Origin: Thermicanus aegyptius DSM 12793
GTDB lineage: Bacteria > Bacillota > Bacilli > Thermicanales > Thermicanaceae
Assembly: GCF_000510645.1 (NCBI RefSeq)
Contig: NZ_KI783301.1
Location: 3,239,788 to 3,303,787 of the forward strand
DNA length: 64,000 bases
Reading direction: 5' to 3'
Positions 63,678 to 64,000 of this stretch are shown one piece after another. Under the pieces are notes generated by a model, which saw only the letters and a program-made list of their open reading frames with translations, was not told the origin of the DNA and did no database searches. The position numbers were made by a program, and so were the translations under genes. Every line of letters begins with the position of its first letter. The stretch's first letter is position 1.

Positions 63678-64000
63678 TCACCGGATTTCCGGCAATTCCC
63701 TCGTCAGATCATTCATGGTGAAGGATACGCACGGAATCTTGTCCGACCGCACCCGATCCTCCCCCGCATAAACATCCGCCAGATCATACACCTTGTCCGT
63801 TAGGATATATTGCTCCAGGGTAAAGTTGGTCAAATCCAGAATCCAGTATTCGGGGACCCCGTATTCGGCATACACCCTCCTCTTCTCCACCTTATCCCGC
63901 CTGCGGGAGTGTTCCGATGTGATTTCCACCACCAAATCGGGGCTGCCTTCTATTCCCCGGTTGGTGATGATGGAGATCCTAGAGCGATGCACCATCACCA
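63678..64000 (-). CDS. Uma2 family (DUF820) endonuclease-like protein, C-terminal part
   Basis: About 107 C-terminal residues of a gene that starts beyond the right edge. The segment VHRSRISIITNRGIEGSPDLVVEITS, then DKVEKRRVYAEYGVPEYWILDL is the conserved core of the Uma2 family, with the Asp and Glu of a PD-(D/E)XK nuclease-like fold (SPDLVVEI) and the following Tyr-Trp. The family is abundant in cyanobacteria and some Firmicutes; its role is not clear. A start in view (63998) would be internal, so it is marked as partial. Confidence 0.85.
   Translation of the reverse strand, partial: VMVHRSRISIITNRGIEGSPDLVVEITSEHSRRRDKVEKRRVYAEYGVPEYWILDLTNFTLEQYILTDKVYDLADVYAGEDRVRSDKIPCVSFTMNDLTRELPEIR

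Overview
The window looks like a chromosomal segment of a low-to-mid GC Gram-positive bacterium of the order Bacillales, probably a thermophilic or microaerophilic member (a Thermicanus-like organism would fit, but that is an inference). The grounds are AGGAGG-type ribosome binding sites with many TTG and GTG starts, sigma-A promoters of the form TTGACA-17-TATAAT, DegS/DegU, a NiaR-controlled nad operon next to a cysteine desulfurase, an S-box (SAM-I) riboswitch before metK, CsoR/CopZ/CopA, SLH-anchored envelope proteins, and a ba3-type oxidase as found in thermophilic Bacillales. No tRNA, rRNA, CRISPR array, prophage or intact transposase was seen.

Layout. 1-4.8 kb: two PAS-domain sensor proteins flank a FapA/DUF342 protein; the complete sensor carries a LuxR-type DNA-binding domain fused behind a histidine-kinase-like core. 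An hsp20 gene with its own promoter follows. 5-9.1 kb: acyl-CoA thioesterase, a GtrB-like and GtrA-like pair converging on a GT-C glycosyltransferase (a likely three-part system for glycosylating a cell-envelope polymer), and a YdcF-family protein. 9.2-14.7 kb: nadB-nadC-nadA-niaR, divergent from a cysteine desulfurase that may supply the NadA iron-sulfur cluster. 14.7-17.6 kb: [2Fe-2S] ferredoxin, MFS transporter and two paralogous 107-residue proteins of unknown function.

17.7-29.8 kb: a two-gene 2-oxoacid:ferredoxin oxidoreductase, a rhodanese whose promoter carries a CsoR/CstR-like operator, PEP carboxylase, a polar amino-acid ABC transporter, and tag-ywfO-ywgA. 29.9-36.6 kb: copA with a CsoR-type operator, a hotdog thioesterase, a lipoprotein sugar dehydrogenase, copZ and csoR, and a stand-alone MurG-like glycosyltransferase. 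36.7-43.8 kb: an N-acetylglucosamine utilisation cluster (nagA, nagR, nagE EIICB, a TIM-barrel protein of unclear function, a separate EIIA, nagB, a HAD phosphatase). Imported GlcNAc-6-P would be deacetylated by NagA and deaminated by NagB to fructose-6-P.

44-55.7 kb: Gfo/Idh/MocA oxidoreductase, mnmA, the three-gene ba3 oxidase operon, DegV, a membrane GAF-GGDEF diguanylate cyclase, a small membrane protein, degU-degS and metK under a SAM riboswitch. 56-63.4 kb: an envelope region with a small secreted protein, a subtilase with three C-terminal SLH repeats, an 869-residue protein with N-terminal SLH repeats, and an SLH-ending protein without a signal peptide that looks 5'-truncated. The window ends inside a Uma2-family gene. 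The most unusual items are the kinase-HTH fusion, the rhodanese operator, the 107-residue pair, the extended CsoR, the switch-like repeats before the GlcNAc EIIA gene, and the unassigned TIM-barrel protein in that cluster.
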